From Agapetus fuscipes (lineage: Eukaryota > Arthropoda > Insecta > Trichoptera > Glossosomatidae): 64,000 nt of DNA. Below are positions 10,566 to 21,600 of the stretch, in pieces (position 1 is the first letter of the stretch; every line of letters begins with the position of its first letter). Location of the stretch: positions 3,286,001 to 3,350,000 of the forward strand of contig OX637337.1 in the NCBI GenBank assembly GCA_951799405.1, read 5' to 3'. The translations under genes and the position numbers were made by a program. Under the pieces are notes generated by a model, which was not told the origin of the DNA, ran no database searches, and saw nothing but the letters and a program-made list of their open reading frames with translations.

Positions 10566-10785
10566 AATTCATAAAGATAAGTCAACATTTAAATTCATAT
10601 TAAACGCATTCTCACCAGCGAACAAAGTAACTTGTACATGCGCTGCATGTGGACAAAAGAAGACCCAAACCTCAAATGAACGTAAATCCTGCAACTCATG
10701 TCAACTTTCCATGAAACAGGACTGACGTTGGGAAAATCTAACTAATTTTACAAGTATGGGTGGTCATTTGTTGAGTCTATATAAC
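10566..10785 (-). repeat. RTE 3'-tail repeat
   Basis: Diverged reverse copy: GCTGCATGTGGAC, ACCTCAAATGAACGTAAATC and GTATGGGTGGTCA are recognisable. Confidence 0.65.
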
Positions 10786-10789
10786 TCAT

Positions 10790-12290
10790 ATGACAGATGA
10801 CATTTGGGACAAATATAGAACAAAATGGCGACATTAACATAAAAATGTGTGCGCAAATATTTAATATTGTATATTTTTTGTAAGCGTTCTTTTATAAACC
10901 ATTTTGAGATTATTATTTATGTTTAAGATGTATATTTTGCTTGTGCTGAATCTTTCCCGGCATAAAACAATGTGCAATGCTATTTAAGTTGATAAAGGAC
11001 TCGGAATATTTGAAATGTGATGTCGCTTGGCCGAGCTAAACACAGGACAGAGCGTCATAAGTTCAATACAATATTACGTAGGTAGTTTGAAAAGGCAGGA
11101 AAGTGCACCGTACTGCATTTAGAATTACCGCCATTGTATGGGTTAACAGTGCTGTAAACTATAAAAAAATCCCTGATTATAGGGAATCATTTTTTTAATT
11201 TACTATGGGTTATTTTATTATAACAAAGCGAAGGGATATTTTAAACATTCAGAGTCCATTTATTTTGTTAAATTACAAACAAATCTCTGTGATAAGATTA
11301 TTTAAATATTAGTTTCACTAAAGGTGTAAATTAAAAAAAACAATTGTAACTCGACGGTCCATTTTTGTGAACTTCATTCGCAACTAAGCACAAAACAAAA
11401 CAAAACTTCTTTCTACAGATGTTTGTATTTTTTCACAGATAATTGAAAGCTGAAAAGTATTTTTACAAAATTAATTTATAAACAAAAGAAAAATGTCCAC
11501 TGAATGAATATTTCCCCTTATTAGTCAAGTCTTGGGATGACTGCGTATTTAAGATCTACTTACAAACTTTAACTTTTTTATTTTATACCACCATCTTGAG
11601 TATACTCCTTTATCCCTAGTATAATAAAAAATAGTACATACGCTCACATATTGTAGGGAGTAAAAAATGTGTGAAAGTTTGGGTTGCTGTTTATGCTAAC
11701 TGGAGGCGCTGATGAATCTTTGTATCGAAGATTTTTCCAGTGAGCATAAATGGCAACATAGACATTCATACATTTTGTACTGCCCATGACATGTGAGCTT
11801 AAATTACTTGTTTTTAAACTAGTGGTTCTTATTCTGCTGATGAAATGGTCAGTATTGTGTTCTTTACCGCAAGTATAAAAATTAACAGTCAAATTCAAGC
11901 ATAGCTTTTTAACAAAAATGTATGTAAACTGAAACAGCATCTCTGGTCGGTTTTTTAGTTCCCATACAATTTTGAGTTTACTTGTGAAGCTTTATAAGTA
12001 CTGCTATCATACTTTGTACTGTATTTATGCACGAACCACTTGAAGACGAAAATTTAATTAAAATTAAAATGGAGTGTTCAATTGTCATTGACAGACCTTC
12101 CATTACACTTATCGAAAAAAATGTGAAGAGGAATGCAATTCACCAACACATTTCATCCTGGCCGGGAACTCAACTGCGTTCTTCTTATTTCAAATATACG
12201 TCAGGTCCACTACCTTGACCGTTTTGCCGTAGGGCCAACAAATTTCTGTGTTGTAGTTTCAAAATTTGAATTGCAGTTCAAGTAATAAGG
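10790..12290. other. AT-rich interval with nothing recognised
   Basis: No convincing gene or named repeat, apart from a fragment of the AATTCACCAACC repeat at 12118-12170. The longest open frame (11644-11940, minus) has no family likeness. Confidence 0.5.
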
Positions 12291-12298
12291 ATAATATG

Positions 12299-12485
12299 TT
12301 GTATAATTTATTAAATAAACACACTGTTTCAATTCACTTTTATTATTTTAACTCTGTCAAACGTTTTCGCCTAAAAAGGCATCCTCAGGACAAACCTGAG
12401 GATGCCTTTTTAGGCGAAAACGTTTGACAGAGTTAAAATAATAAAAGTGAATTGAAACAGTGTGTTTATTTAATTAATTATACAA
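12299..12485. repeat. Near-perfect 91-bp-arm palindrome (Penelope-like end motif)
   Basis: Arms 12299-12389 and 12395-12485 are reverse complements with a single mismatch and a 5-nt loop (ACAAA). The arm holds AAACGTTTTCGCC and AAAAAGGCATCCTCAGG, resembling the ends of Penelope-like retroelements. Sequence just outside (GGACTTTCACTGTGTAAA) recurs beside the palindrome at 59311-59680. Confidence 0.9.
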
Positions 12486-12844
12486 TGGACTTTCACTGTG
12501 TAAACCACAAAACCCTGAAAAATATATATAATATGTTGTCTTCAAGTGGTTCTAAGGATTGCTTATCAGATCTGATGATTCTCGTTGTTTTATTAAGAAA
12601 AGATAGTAGTCTCCACATTTTATAAGATCTGTTTCGCCCGCCTTCTTTTCTAGTCTTATTTATTTATTTACCAAATATTATAACGGCTATCCAGTGTCGA
12701 AAGTATTAAAACAATAATCAAACACTTTAGTTTTAAGTATTAGATTTTGATTTTAAATCCTTGAACTGCAGGCAATACCTAGTTCATTTATTTATTTGTT
12801 ACCTGTCACTATCAAACTGAGTATATTTTTATCATACAAAATGA

Positions 12845-12925
12845 ATATTAGGATGATTTATTTGGTGAGCGCTGTTTTTGTTTGAATCACACTGCAAGAG
12901 CCCTCTGCGAGCTTGATCGTTACTA
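12845..12925 (-). repeat. tRNA-SINE-1 3' fragment
   Basis: TATTAGGATGATTTATTTGG, then GAATCACACTGCAAGAGCCC matches the 3' tail of SINE-1 in reverse. The head is missing. Confidence 0.65.
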
Positions 12926-13259
12926 TAGAAGGGGCCAATGAGGTCTGTACCTGAATTGACATAGACTAAATTGGGTCATCACCTGTCCTGGTTGCTACGG
13001 AAAATTCATACAAATATTTTGTGATTGGTTGCTAAGGACGGCAGTCCCATACAAGACAGACGTTTGCTAGTTGAGTTCCAAATCCAAACATGTTCGGACC
13101 TCATTCCCATGACAGACCCAGTCGCGATAAGGTTGGCCGCACACGCACGTTTTCCGTATTCGATTTCCTCATGCGGAATTTCGAATCAGAATTCCGTGAG
13201 ACAACCGCAAATGTTCGTTTTTCTTCATTCGGAATATACACACGCCAGTACAGATAGTA

Positions 13260-14615
13260 GGGTAGAGTGCTCTAAGAGTGCGCGGGAGATAAGAGTGCGC
13301 ACTATTATTTTTACGCGCCCTAGATGTCATTTGTGGCTAACTTCAGTTCCTAGGTGACATTTGTGATGAAAGGACACGTTGCTGTGGCGCGCATCTTAAA
13401 TAAATCGGAAAAACGGATTTCAGGTGAGTTTTAACAATAATCTGTGATTTATTAAATTATTTTTACGTCTTGAAATTTTTACGATGTCTTCGTTTATGGT
13501 GATATCGGATTTTTTTTCGAAATTAATACTATGAAATCAATTTACCAAGCGTCCACAAGAACCGTATTTCACTTATCCTAACAAAGATGCCACAACTTTC
13601 ATTTAACGTGGGCAATACTGGTGGATTGTAAGAGTGCGCAGCTGTATAATTTGTAAGAGTGCGCGCGCACTCTTACAAATCTTTGCGCAAACCGATACCC
13701 CATTATGATTTTCTGGAACAAGATCAGATTTTTCTGGATCTTTTTAATTACAACTAAATTAAATAAATATGTATTATTTTAGAATGTCTTCACGAGAACG
13801 AAAATCAACATGTCAACTTTGTCCGCAAGCAGTCTTAGATGAGGCTAAAAAGAGGATCAGTGAGGGCGAAAACCAGAGAAAAGTCGCGCTTTTTGGCCAG
13901 TAGCATCACCAAAAGAGAAGATCGTGCAATAGCAAATTCCTCGGAATCGACATCAACCACTGTAAAAACAGAAACAACTAATGCAACTTCTAGTAAATTT
14001 GTACTAACCTTCATAGACCGTTCACCACTACCAAAATCAGTCACACATCGATCAAATCGGGTAGGTAAGAAATCAGAAATACTTACAAACTAACCTTTTA
14101 AGCAACAACTGCTCGAAGAAGCCAACCGTAAAAGAAAAGTAGAGGGGAACCTTAAAGAAACTAAAAAAAGGCGAAGGTAAATCCAAAGAAACCCAAATCA
14201 ACACCTGAGAAAAAGATGTAGATCTGCCCAAGATGCAAGAAAGTCTACAAGGAACCGAAATCTGAGGATTCGATAGAGTGCATAATGTGTACTCAATGGT
14301 GGCATGACAAATGCACCGTTTATTCTGGAATTGGTCGGTACAAATGTGATTTCTGTGCCGAGTTGTCCTGTGCGCACTCTTAGGTTTCCAAGTGCGCACT
14401 CTTAAGTACCGTATATGTAAGAGTGCGCAAAAGACTATGTGCCAATATTAATTAATTTTAATCATTAAGTGTTTGAATTTCATTGATTTTTTTATACAGT
14501 TATGCTAATGAAATACGGTTTATTATGAATAAAGAAGTTTCATTTCCATAACAACATTTGTTTTATTGTTATCATTAATTATACCTTAAGTGCGCACTCT
14601 TAGAGCACTCTACCC
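13260..14615. mobile_element. pogo/Tigger-like DNA transposon derivative (1356 bp, TA duplication)
   Basis: TIRs GGGTAGAGTGCTCTAAGAGT at both ends, flanked by TA. The TIR core AAGAGTGCGCAC recurs at least eight times inside, including a perfect palindrome at 13649-13678. The middle keeps only the start and end of a transposase-like reading frame, so it is non-autonomous. Confidence 0.8.
13784..14382 (+). pseudogene. Degraded pogo-like transposase: N-terminal piece and PHD-like C-terminus
   Basis: The frame opens at 13784 with SSRERKSTCQLCPQAVLDEA, resembling the N-terminal HTH start of Tigger/jerky-type transposases. It breaks near 13903. A shifted frame carries DRSPLPKSV and RSNRVGKKSEILT, typical of the region after the DDE core. 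A third frame gives a PHD-like finger ICPRCKKVYKEP, ECIMCTQWWHDKC, YKCDFC. The DDE catalytic core is deleted. The family assignment rests on this order of motifs. Confidence 0.6.
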
Positions 14616-14849
14616 TACCTACTGAATACTAAATAGAAATTTCTGAACGCATGCGCCGGCTCAAACAAAATGTATGCAAGCGCTGCGTTCCGCATGACGT
14701 CATTAGGTTTCTCCGAAACGCACTCGAAACGTACGTGCGGAATTTATTCCGTTCAGAAAAAAAGCAAACGTGTGCATCAGTTAATGTATTTTCTACTGAT
14801 TCCATGCGTTCGGATGTTCGAATACGGAAAACGTGCGTGTGCGGCCAGC

Positions 14850-14993
14850 CTAAGGCTGGATGGGACCGGATTTTGATAATGTTTTTTTTATCCCACCGAA
14901 AAGATCACAATTTTTTGTGCTCCACTGTGAATCAAACTCACAATCTTCCGATTACGAGTCCATAGCGTCAGCCGCTTTACTACGGACCGGTCA
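14850..14993 (-). repeat. tRNA-SINE-1 5' part
   Basis: Reverse copy of the SINE-1 head (ACCGGTCCGTAGTAAAGCGG, then a B-box-like GATTGTGAGTTTGATTC) with a truncated body. Confidence 0.6.
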
Positions 14994-15461
14994 TGGTTAT
15001 AAAAGTATACTCGGTTTTAAAGTCACAGGTATAGTATGTTAAGAATGATAATAATTATAATATCTACCTATAAGTAATTGAAAATGTGGAATAATTTGTG
15101 AAAACCAGTTTCTTTGCAATTCACATATCTAATCTAAACTAATTTTAATGTCACCGTTTGCATTTTGTTTGTTATTGAGAATAAAATAATCAATGATAAA
15201 ATGTTTCACATATCTCAATAATTCCACTAGTATTTCTCTTAAGCCATATTTTGGTTTATAAGGACTAATCATTTCCAGTGAAATGATTGTAATAATTATA
15301 AAATATACTTAAATGTTGATAGATCGAAAAAAAACTAAGTGTGTATATGTTAACATATAAATTCTTACCAAATGCATTATCAAATCTGTCTTTGAAGTGT
15401 TTCCGTGAACTAAATTATATATTTTAGGCTAGGCGTATACTCCTAAGTTGTTTTTATAGTT

Positions 15462-15592
15462 ATTAGTTGGTAGAGTGCTTACATTCCATGCCAAGAGCTC
15501 GGGTTTGGATCCCACCGAGGGTGTCGGAAATGATTTCCCGTTTCGGTGTTTATTTCAAACCCAAAATAAAATACCAGCAAGGTCTACTGAAA
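15462..15592 (+). repeat. tRNA-SINE-2 5' part
   Basis: GTTGGTAGAGTGCTTACATTCC, B box GGTTTGGATCC and TTTCCCGTTTCGGTGTTTAT match SINE-2. It is 3'-truncated at about 15592. Confidence 0.7.
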
Positions 15593-16035
15593 TGGACATA
15601 GTGTCTATTTTCGTTAAAATAGTTCCACAGATATCATAAGTCAATGACCATAACCATCAACAGCATACATTTCACTATATGCTGTATATTTCTGGCAACT
15701 TTTTTTATACATTACTCTCTTCAGTTACCTTTTGAATGATCTGTTAGTTAGTATGCGCCTAGCCGTAAATATTTCCGTGTAGTTTCTTGTGAAAGAATAT
15801 AAAATGGTGAACCTGTATGTAAGTGAAATATTGTACAACTCTCTGTACAAACCTTTTTGTAGTTTTTTCATCCTGACAATCATTCAAACAAAAAACGTAA
15901 TAGACATCTGCCGTAGGAAGTCTGCGTAGTTTAGAAAGCACTGATAAGAATCAAATTAAACGTCACTGCAACTGTATCGTGGACAGAAGGGATTTTGAGT
16001 TACGATTGAATGAAGAAATATATATATATTATAAA

Positions 16036-16340
16036 GAAATCCTGTGCGGGAGACTCCCTAGATTCTAGAGACTCTAGGGGTCTATGACACTTGTTGTGCT
16101 GCAGAGGTGTACGAGCTTGGTCGTCGCTACAAAGCGCCAGTACTCAAGCAAGACCCAGTTGCTGTAAGGCTGGATGGACCTTTGGTGACCGGTCATTGGT
16201 AAAGGTTTATGAATTTTTCAACCCAGCGAAGAGCAAATTTGAAAATATAAATGGTATATTTTTTGTGCTCCGCCGGGATTCAAACCCACAACCTTCCCAT
16301 TCAGAGTCCGCAGTGTTACCACTGAGCTATGGACCGGTCA
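16036..16340 (-). mobile_element. tRNA-SINE-1 copy, long-tail subtype
   Basis: Full reverse copy. The head is at 16275-16340 (GGTCCATAGCTCAGTGG, B box GGTTTGAATCCC) and the body at 16100-16275. The CCTGTGCGGGAGACTCCCTA tail is shared with the copy at 5115-5432. Confidence 0.82.
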
Positions 16341-16439
16341 AATTGTTGAAATAGTTGAACCAATCTTTTCTAAATTAATGATAAAAAGCATTTAACATTT
16401 TGTATAGATTTAAAAATGGATTTGTAGTGTCTCTCCTAT

Positions 16440-16580
16440 GCTAGACACAATCTGAACTGCCAGAAAAAGTTGTCGCTCGAGATTGGTAATTGTGGACGGC
16501 GGCCGAGGACAGAGACGGATGGAGGCTCAAGATAGCGGAGACCAAGCCTCGATATGGGCTGTAGGGTAATTTGAAGAAGA
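16440..16580 (+). pseudogene. LINE protein C-terminal fragment
   Basis: Encodes WTAAEDRDGWRLKIAETKPR before a stop. This resembles the RDRxxWRxxI end of non-LTR retrotransposon proteins. It is too short for clade assignment. Confidence 0.45.
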
Positions 16581-17147
16581 AGCAGAGAAACCTTGAGCTG
16601 ACAATACTGACTTGTTTTAGATTCTCGTTCTTATATTTTTTATGAATAAATGTTTCTATGACTTTTCATCCCGTTCCATCCATTTTACACGAGCAGTGAT
16701 TTTAATAATTTAATCATTTATTGGTGTGAAATAAGAAATAAAACTTGTATTGTGTTAATGTAGGGTGTACTAGGGAGTCAAATAAATGTTCATTGTTACT
16801 TTAAAAGAAAAACTTCCAAAGATTTGTCTTGTATCTAAACACACACACAATATTCCTATACTTTTTGTTTATATGACTTTTCACCATAAGTAATGTTATA
16901 ACTTTTGTATATAATAAAGTTGACGATGAAGTAAGTGACTTGGGACTAGTGATGGGATCACGAGCTTTTACTCTTTAATGATATGATTAATTGTTTTTCA
17001 TGAATGAGAATGGTGTTGTGTATTTATTGAATAACCTTCTGTGGATTGTTAAATGTACCCCGAGTGTATGTTTGTTTTATTGAACAATAAACTTAATATT
17101 GTACTGGCCGGTGTATGTTTTATTTAGATTAATGTCTGACTGACTAT

Positions 17148-17728
17148 GGCTGTGTTCGGGGAGCTCATTTGAGCACTGTGAGCGCTTACAGTAAAAATCA
17201 TAGGGGGAGCTTGGTCGCAAAACACCCCAAACGATCATAAGCGAACTTCATCTGTCAACCAGACAGCAGCTGTCAAAACTCAGCAGAATGGATGTAGATT
17301 TATTTATCTCAAAATGCATTATTGAGCCATGATTCTGATATTTTCAACAAAAGAAGTGCTTTTCTAATCTAATCTAAGTTGCAAAATAAAAGTAACATTA
17401 GAGATTCACATTATATGCATTTTCTCAAAACAGACATGTTAAAGTTCGCGCTTAAACATGTCGCATATAGTCCTTTGATAGCTCAAATTCATTAATTAAC
17501 ATAATATTTGTGTTATTGAGGTTAGCTGTCAATTGCCGTTGGAACAGTATGAACCATTGGTGTAAAGTTAGGAAAGCTTAAGCCGAACCACCTTTGCAAA
17601 TAAGCGAAATTAGCGAACGGCCGAGCTGTTGTGTGTGACGTCATCGCTCATAATATTTGCTCACAGTGAGCGCCCTGAACGGTTTGTGAGCGCTCAAAGT
17701 GCTTTAAGCCCGCTCCCCGAACACGACC
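17148..17728. mobile_element. TIR element with 3-bp duplication (Harbinger-like?)
   Basis: Ends GGCTGTGTTCGGGGAGC and, in reverse complement, GGTCGTGTTCGGGGAGC are a 17-bp TIR with two mismatches. TAT flanks both sides. An RTE tail fragment is nested at 17370-17475. There is no coding sequence. Confidence 0.6.
17370..17475 (-). repeat. RTE 3'-tail fragment nested in a TIR element
   Basis: TAATCTAATCTAAGTTGCAA, then AAGTTCGCGCTTAAACATG in reverse orientation. Confidence 0.65.
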
Positions 17729-18341
17729 TATGTTACCTGGGACACAATCAGTTAATGGATCATTGGGGCTTGGAGATAATAATTGCGATGACAGACTCCA
17801 AATAACGTAAGGCAGTGTGAAGACCAAGATCCAGGTTGCTGGATGGAAAGGATATGAAAATCGAGAAGAAATAACAGCAACAAGATTATTGTAACTTCAC
17901 TTGACCAGTCCGCTAGGGAAAAAGCTTACTAATAATTTGTTATCACTTGCTAAGGACCCAAGTCACCTGGACCTGTGATTGTTACTCTACCGAGACAACT
18001 TTGTGCCAACTCCATTATAACCACATGGTTTGTTGTTTTTTTCTCCCGGCACCAATCCGATGCTTAGAATTGATGAACTCCATCGTTGGTAAACACAGCT
18101 ATGAGTATCTCAAGTATTAAAACATCAAGTAAATTTCCTTCGATTACATTTATAGAAAAATGTTACAAAATACAACAGTACTCCTTGTGAGTGATTTAGT
18201 TTTCTTACATATTTTCTATTCAAGCGATCAAGGGAAATTTACACAATGTTGTATCCTTGAGGTAAAGCTCTTTCTTTTGGTAATATCTCTCTAGCCCAAG
18301 TCCAAGAGGAAAAAGTAAGAAAACAGAATGGTAGGAATAGT

Positions 18342-18347
18342 TTTATT
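18342..18347 (-). promoter_or_regulatory. AATAAA polyadenylation signal overlapping the DHX34 stop
   Basis: On the minus strand the end of the ORF reads TGAATAAAA, so AATAAA shares its first A with the TGA stop. If used, the 3' UTR would be only a few tens of bases long. A more distal signal cannot be excluded. Confidence 0.5.
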
Positions 18348-18656
18348 CATTTTGATTCAGAAGTATTGCTGATGCAGACTTTTTTGTGTCGCAATATCTC
18401 TACAGAGGTGAGACACATTGTCTTGTTACACTTGTCACATCGGTATTGTCTGGCGTTGGGGTTGATAGAAGTCGGGATGTTGTCTGTGGTATTATCTTTG
18501 GTGTCGCCACTGTCGGGACACTGCGAGCAGGTGAATGTTTTATGCTGCAATTTTTCTAGTGGGGCGACACAGACGGTGATGCCGCACTGCTCACATGTCC
18601 AGGGTGTGCTCATCATTTCCTCGTACAAATTGTGGCTCCAATCTGTTTCGACAACA
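18347..18656 (-). CDS. DHX34: DHX34 exon 19 (two C-terminal Cys/His fingers)
   Basis: It encodes residues 1120-1222 and TGA. Finger 1 uses C1141, C1144, H1158 and C1163 ([12 protein letters not shown]). Finger 2 uses C1193, C1196, H1210 and C1214 ([12 protein letters not shown]). Human DHX34 ends with two similar modules. Confidence 0.95.
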
Positions 18657-21600
18657 CTAAAATAAAAAAAAACAATCATTTCAAATAGTTATAGCAATAA
18701 TTGATTTGAATAATTGTTTTAAAGAGCACCATTTCATAAGTTTTGTTACTTCAAGGGCATTTTTAGCATTGACGTAGAGACGAGGTGGGTCTTCATTCCC
18801 TTTTTGAAAGATTCTGCACTTTTCTTGGCATGTATTGGGTGCAGCCGATTCTAAATGGATGGTCCTGTAATGGCGAAAGCGCGGTCACCAAACAATGTGG
18901 TATATTATCTGGACGGTAAAGTGACAGTTGTGAGCATGCCTTCCAGAGATCGCAGAGTAAGTTTCCCTGCTCTCGCTCAGACTTCTTGGGATGACCAGTT
19001 CCTGCAGGTACTCTGGCGCAACTCGATGCAGTGCTTTGTGTACTGTGAGACCCAGTTTGAAAGAAATCTGTCGTTTCAGACAAAAATTGCCTTTGAACAG
19101 AACAAAATGGAGACACATCTGCCCAGTTACTCGCTACATCTAACGGAATGGCGTCAGGATACAAGAACAAGAACAAACTTTAGAGTTATCTATAGATATA
19201 AAATCAAACGGATGTATGTATGTTTGTCCTGTATGGACGCCTAAACTACTGAACAGATTGCAATGAAACCTACATGAGTAATTCTTTACATGCCAACTTA
19301 GTCTTTTGTATAAAAAACCTAGAGCAATAAAGGAAATGAGAGCAGAAATATGCTCCAATTATTTTCACCTTATGACTCTCTTAGAGTAAAAAAAGTGTGC
19401 AAGGACACAATTCAGTGGAGAGACATTTGCAGACATACTGGTCACCCCTAATGGCGGCATAATAAATGTAACAAAACGAGCTACCACAAATGGTGGCAGG
19501 GTACAGCTAGTTGTAAATAAAATTGAATACATTTACCTGCCGTAAACTATATGATCAGTAAGCCAGATGCCTTCCTTCTTCTCATGGGGATAACACTTGA
19601 ATTCCCTGTCAAACGGATTGGGATCCACATCTCCGAACGTGGACTCCTCGTCGGCCAGATTGTAGCAGGTCTTGAGGTCTGCGGGCAGCAGCCTCTTCAC
19701 CGTGTAGACCACCTCAGTGGCCATGTAGCTGCTGAGACCCGCGGATAACTCATACTGAGATTGCTGGTTAGATTTCTTTGTTCCTCCACTTTTGGTCTTT
19801 TCCAGTTCGCTTTCGACGCTTGTATTGACGGCTGAAAATGGAATAAAAAGAAACTTTACGCCTTGTTTACAACACTGTGAAAATTTCCCCTCAAATACTT
19901 TAAATAGAAAAAGTGTACGGAAGATACAGCATTATCCCTAGTGAGCGATTTAGTTTTCATAATTTTTTTTATATTTATGGGATTGAGGGAATTTACACAA
20001 TGTTTTTTGAAGTACTTAATAGGTACTGCTATTATCAACAATATGAGCCTCATACCAACCTGACTTTTAAGTTGGGATAAGGCTGACCACCCATACTATA
20101 AAAATTGGTTCACTTGTGACAATTTCACCACTGTTTCAGGGAGAGTTGCAGAGGTTGTGTTCATTTGAGGTTTGTGTTTTATTTTATAATATGCACATGC
20201 ACCATGTGTGAATGCAAATTTATCTATCCAAGCAGCACATAAGGAGCAACTTCGAGTAACGGCGTTTGGCTCTGAAGGGGTAGTATGTGGCGTGTGATTG
20301 TGGGTGTGCATTAGCTGAATTTCACCAACAACTTCCAAGACATTGTCTCTAGTCTGTAAGACATACAAGTGCATAACATACCTTCTAAGGAAACATTGAT
20401 CAAGGAATCCCAGAGTTTTCTTAGCTTGGATGCCTTTAGAAGAAGTTGCATTCCGGAATCTGGTACAGGGAATTCCAGCTGAAGCCAAGAATCGCAAATC
20501 AACCTAAAAACAAACATATTTCATCAGTTTCATCTTTTTGGCTATTTTGAGGGAGATGACATTAAAAAATCTTATTTTTAAAATAATACTATCTAATTTG
20601 GGGTTAGATCATGGTCTGCGGCTTTTTTATCTGCCGACATTTCGCTTTCTATATAATAATCTATAATCTAAGTAACACAGAGATATTTTAAAATTTAAGG
20701 CTCTCAAATGCATGCCCACAAACAATGTGTAGTTCGCACTTACAAATGCTGAATATGTACTTACAAATAGAATCCAAACCTCAAATGAACATAAACCCTG
20801 CAACTCTTGCCGACATTCCCTGAAACAGGGGTGACATTGGCAAAGTGAACCATTTTTTACAGTATGGGTGGTCAGCCTCATACCAACCAATAAGTCAAGG
20901 AATTCTTTCATAAGCAGAAAGCATTTTTAAGGCCGGTTATCAAAGCGATGTGGCGGCTTTGTGGTCTAGTGTACACACCTTTTGATATTCATCTTCGACC
21001 ACAGATTGAAATTTGGAACAATGAAAAGTTGTTTTAGTATTTGTAAGATTTTACCTTGAAAATGTGGCATTGGAGTCAATACAATGAGCAAACAGGAGTA
21101 AGGTTTGTGCGGCAGGCATTCTCATGGAGTTCATCAGATATGGCTTTGTGGTTTCCAGCAAAGATCTAAAACACAACAAAAATTGATTATCTATTTAAAT
21201 CGTCAATATCTACGGAGTCGGCACAATAAAACCAGACCAGATGATCCATAGTACAAGTCTGTGCTAGTACATAATCATATACATCTAATCTAATCTAAGT
21301 TGCAAATATATGTAACACTAGCAGACTGACCGTGCTGCGCACGGTTGTCTGCTAGGCCCTTCGGGCAGTGTCTGGCTTCTGCAATAATTTTTCCTCACAC
21401 CTCCTTCATAGTAATTAAATGCTTTAAGAAGTAATTTGAAAAAAAAATTGCGGTAAAAGGGTTATTTAGTTCTTTCATGTTCTGAGTATCTTGTATGAAG
21501 CATGAGGTATGAGGCTGACCTCCCATACCTAAAAAAATGTTCACTGAACGAATGTTTCTCTGTTCCTGAAAAGGTCGGCAAAATTGCAGGGCTTATGGTC

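Noticed and set aside
11644..11940. 98-codon minus-strand open frame
   Set aside because: No recognisable domain, AT-rich codon use and no supporting splice context.
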